Source: Sistotremastrum niveocremeum HHB9708
Lineage: Eukaryota; Basidiomycota; Agaricomycetes; Sistotremastrales; Sistotremastraceae
Direction: 5' to 3'
NCBI GenBank assembly: GCA_001630475.1
Contig: KV419401.1
Coordinates: forward strand, 819,856-878,291
DNA length: 58,436 nt
The notes under the pieces were generated by a model. It was given only the letters and a program-made list of their open reading frames with translations, had not been told where the DNA came from and did no database searches. Both the position numbers and the translations under genes were made by a program. How positions within the stretch are numbered: the first letter of the stretch is position 1; every line of letters starts with the position of its first letter. Of the stretch, positions 57,282-58,436 are shown one piece after another.

Positions 57282-58436
57282 TCTAATCAGATATTTTACC
57301 CAGATTTTGAAATATCGATATCATGATCGATATTGCAATTTCCAAAATCTCAAAATATCTGATCGATATCGCGATATCGATATTTTTTTCCCCAAACTGT
57401 GATATCAATATCGATTTAAATCAGTTTAGATCGCTTTTGCGATAAAAATCGATAAAAATCGATTTATATTGCAGTTTTTTCTCAAATCCTTCTGTAATCT
57501 ATTTCCAACCAATGATATATCATGTTTTCATACTTCTGTGTTGGTATATCACCTCTTACATGGTGTAGGCAGTGATATAAGTGGCTGGATGATGCCTTCC
57601 TGGGAAGCATGAGCATCTGGGTGACCTGTGACTGAGAGTGACATGGGTGACAACTGGCCCCCTGAGGGTGAGAACATGCCTATATATGAGATATAAGGGG
57701 TGAAAACACTGTGATATAGTACAATAGAGGATATATGGGTATTGACAGATGATCTACACTATGGCAAGCCGAGCGTTGCAAAATTACCAGATTCCCCAGA
57801 TATGATGTTTTTTGATCTGAACTTTCCCCAAAACTTCAGTTTTTCTTCAATCTTTCCCCTCATCTTGATCTTTTTTGTGCTTTTCGATGCATGTTACCCC
57901 ACATTTTTTCCCTTGAACATTCCTTTGCACATCATTACCCTGCCAATGTTTCCCTCTAGGTGTTTTATGAAGTCACATCTTTTCCACTTTATAATTTTGA
58001 GGTGTGAACATTCCCTCTGCCTGAACTTTTGCCTTCACTTGTTTCCCTCCCTGATCTTTCTTCTTTCTTTCAGATGATCATTTGCTCTTTGCACATCCAG
58101 GTTTCCCCAAATCTTTTCCTTCAAACTTTTCCTGCGCATCTTTCCCCATGCAATGTTTCCCTGTCAGATGTTTCTTGGTCGATGTTTTTGCTTTCAATGT
58201 TTCCCCCAGAACCTTTCCCTCATACCTTTCCCATCAATCCTTCCCTGGGCCTCAAAAATATAATCTACAGGCCTATCCACTTCTGGACATCAAAGAGTCT
58301 TAATTGCGGAAGATCGATGCAGCAAACATGGCTTTGCTTTCCCAAGCCCACGTGATCAAGCGCGGTCATGTGGTCACCTATGACATCAGGCCGAGCAGTT
58401 CCGAGGGCCATTGACACTCCGACAATTGAGCATCAG
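57282..58436. mobile_element. repeat-rich non-coding DNA, probable end of a large DNA transposon
   Basis: 57290-57480 is dense in GATATCGAT-type palindromes, 57520-57740 has recurrent GATATA/TATATC words, and 57820-58250 carries at least eleven TTTCCC motifs in one orientation. No ORF above about 110 codons is protein-like. Clustered subterminal repeats of this sort are typical of large fungal DNA transposons; the class cannot be told because neither a terminal repeat nor a transposase lies in the window. Confidence 0.45.
57362..57381. repeat. perfect 20-bp palindrome
   Basis: ATCGATATCGCGATATCGAT equals its own reverse complement. A second imperfect one (arms AATATCGAT / ATCGATATT) lies at 57311-57334. 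Confidence 0.8.

Overview
This window is genomic DNA of a basidiomycete fungus, most likely an agaricomycete (mushroom-forming). The evidence is protein-coding genes on both strands cut by many short introns (about 48-65 nt, GT-AG, branch sites such as CTAAC), plus families typical of these fungi: an atypical alpha-kinase, a heme-thiolate peroxygenase, F-box families, MYND-finger families and a GPI-anchored phospholipase B. All models were built by hand from splice signals. For most multi-exon genes I checked that the summed exon length is a multiple of three.

Layout. 1-1742: 3' part of an alpha-kinase gene (+). 2428-2994: small unknown ORF (-). 3647-5353: aldo/keto reductase (+). 6295-10777: 12-exon gene of the fungal YML020W-like alpha/beta-hydrolase family (-). 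11285-12863: unspecific-peroxygenase-like heme-thiolate peroxidase (+). 13331-15170: mitochondrial dihydrolipoyl dehydrogenase (+). 15333-16342: APH/kinase-like protein (-), followed by a 763-bp non-autonomous DNA transposon with 16-bp terminal inverted repeats and a perfect 8-bp target duplication (16475-17253), then a chimeric pseudogene joining an APH fragment to an F-box-family tail.

18154-52788 is an accessory, duplication-driven region. It holds four F-box paralogues (A-D, all -) and seven paralogues (M1-M7) of a roughly 710-730-residue protein family with a helical body and a C-terminal MYND zinc finger. All seven share a five-exon structure in which the last intron splits a zinc-ligand Cys codon. 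M4 carries a 1-nt frameshift just before the finger.

Convergent with M4 lies the most striking locus: a small seven-exon gene (40585-41305) for a 121-residue secreted precursor. It has a signal peptide and five repeats of a PCPxGVxC module, one module per exon, with four of the five module exons being symmetric phase-2 exons. A decayed copy sits in the same place downstream of M2 (29915-30465), and a promoter-only relic sits downstream of M6 (47379-47446). M2 and M4 also share a 28-bp upstream element. This suggests repeated duplication of a unit MYND gene plus convergent repeat-peptide gene, in two places preceded by a divergent F-box gene. I know of no described system that matches it.

47841-49970 is a phospholipase B with a C-terminal GPI-type tail. 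53165-57281 holds a Ser/Pro/Gly-rich protein and two small convergent Gly-rich proteins sharing a GGxGG...NE-like segment, plus weak ORFs. From about 57282 to the right edge the DNA is non-coding and very repetitive (GATATC palindromes, then many TTTCCC repeats in one orientation) and looks like the end of a large DNA transposon.
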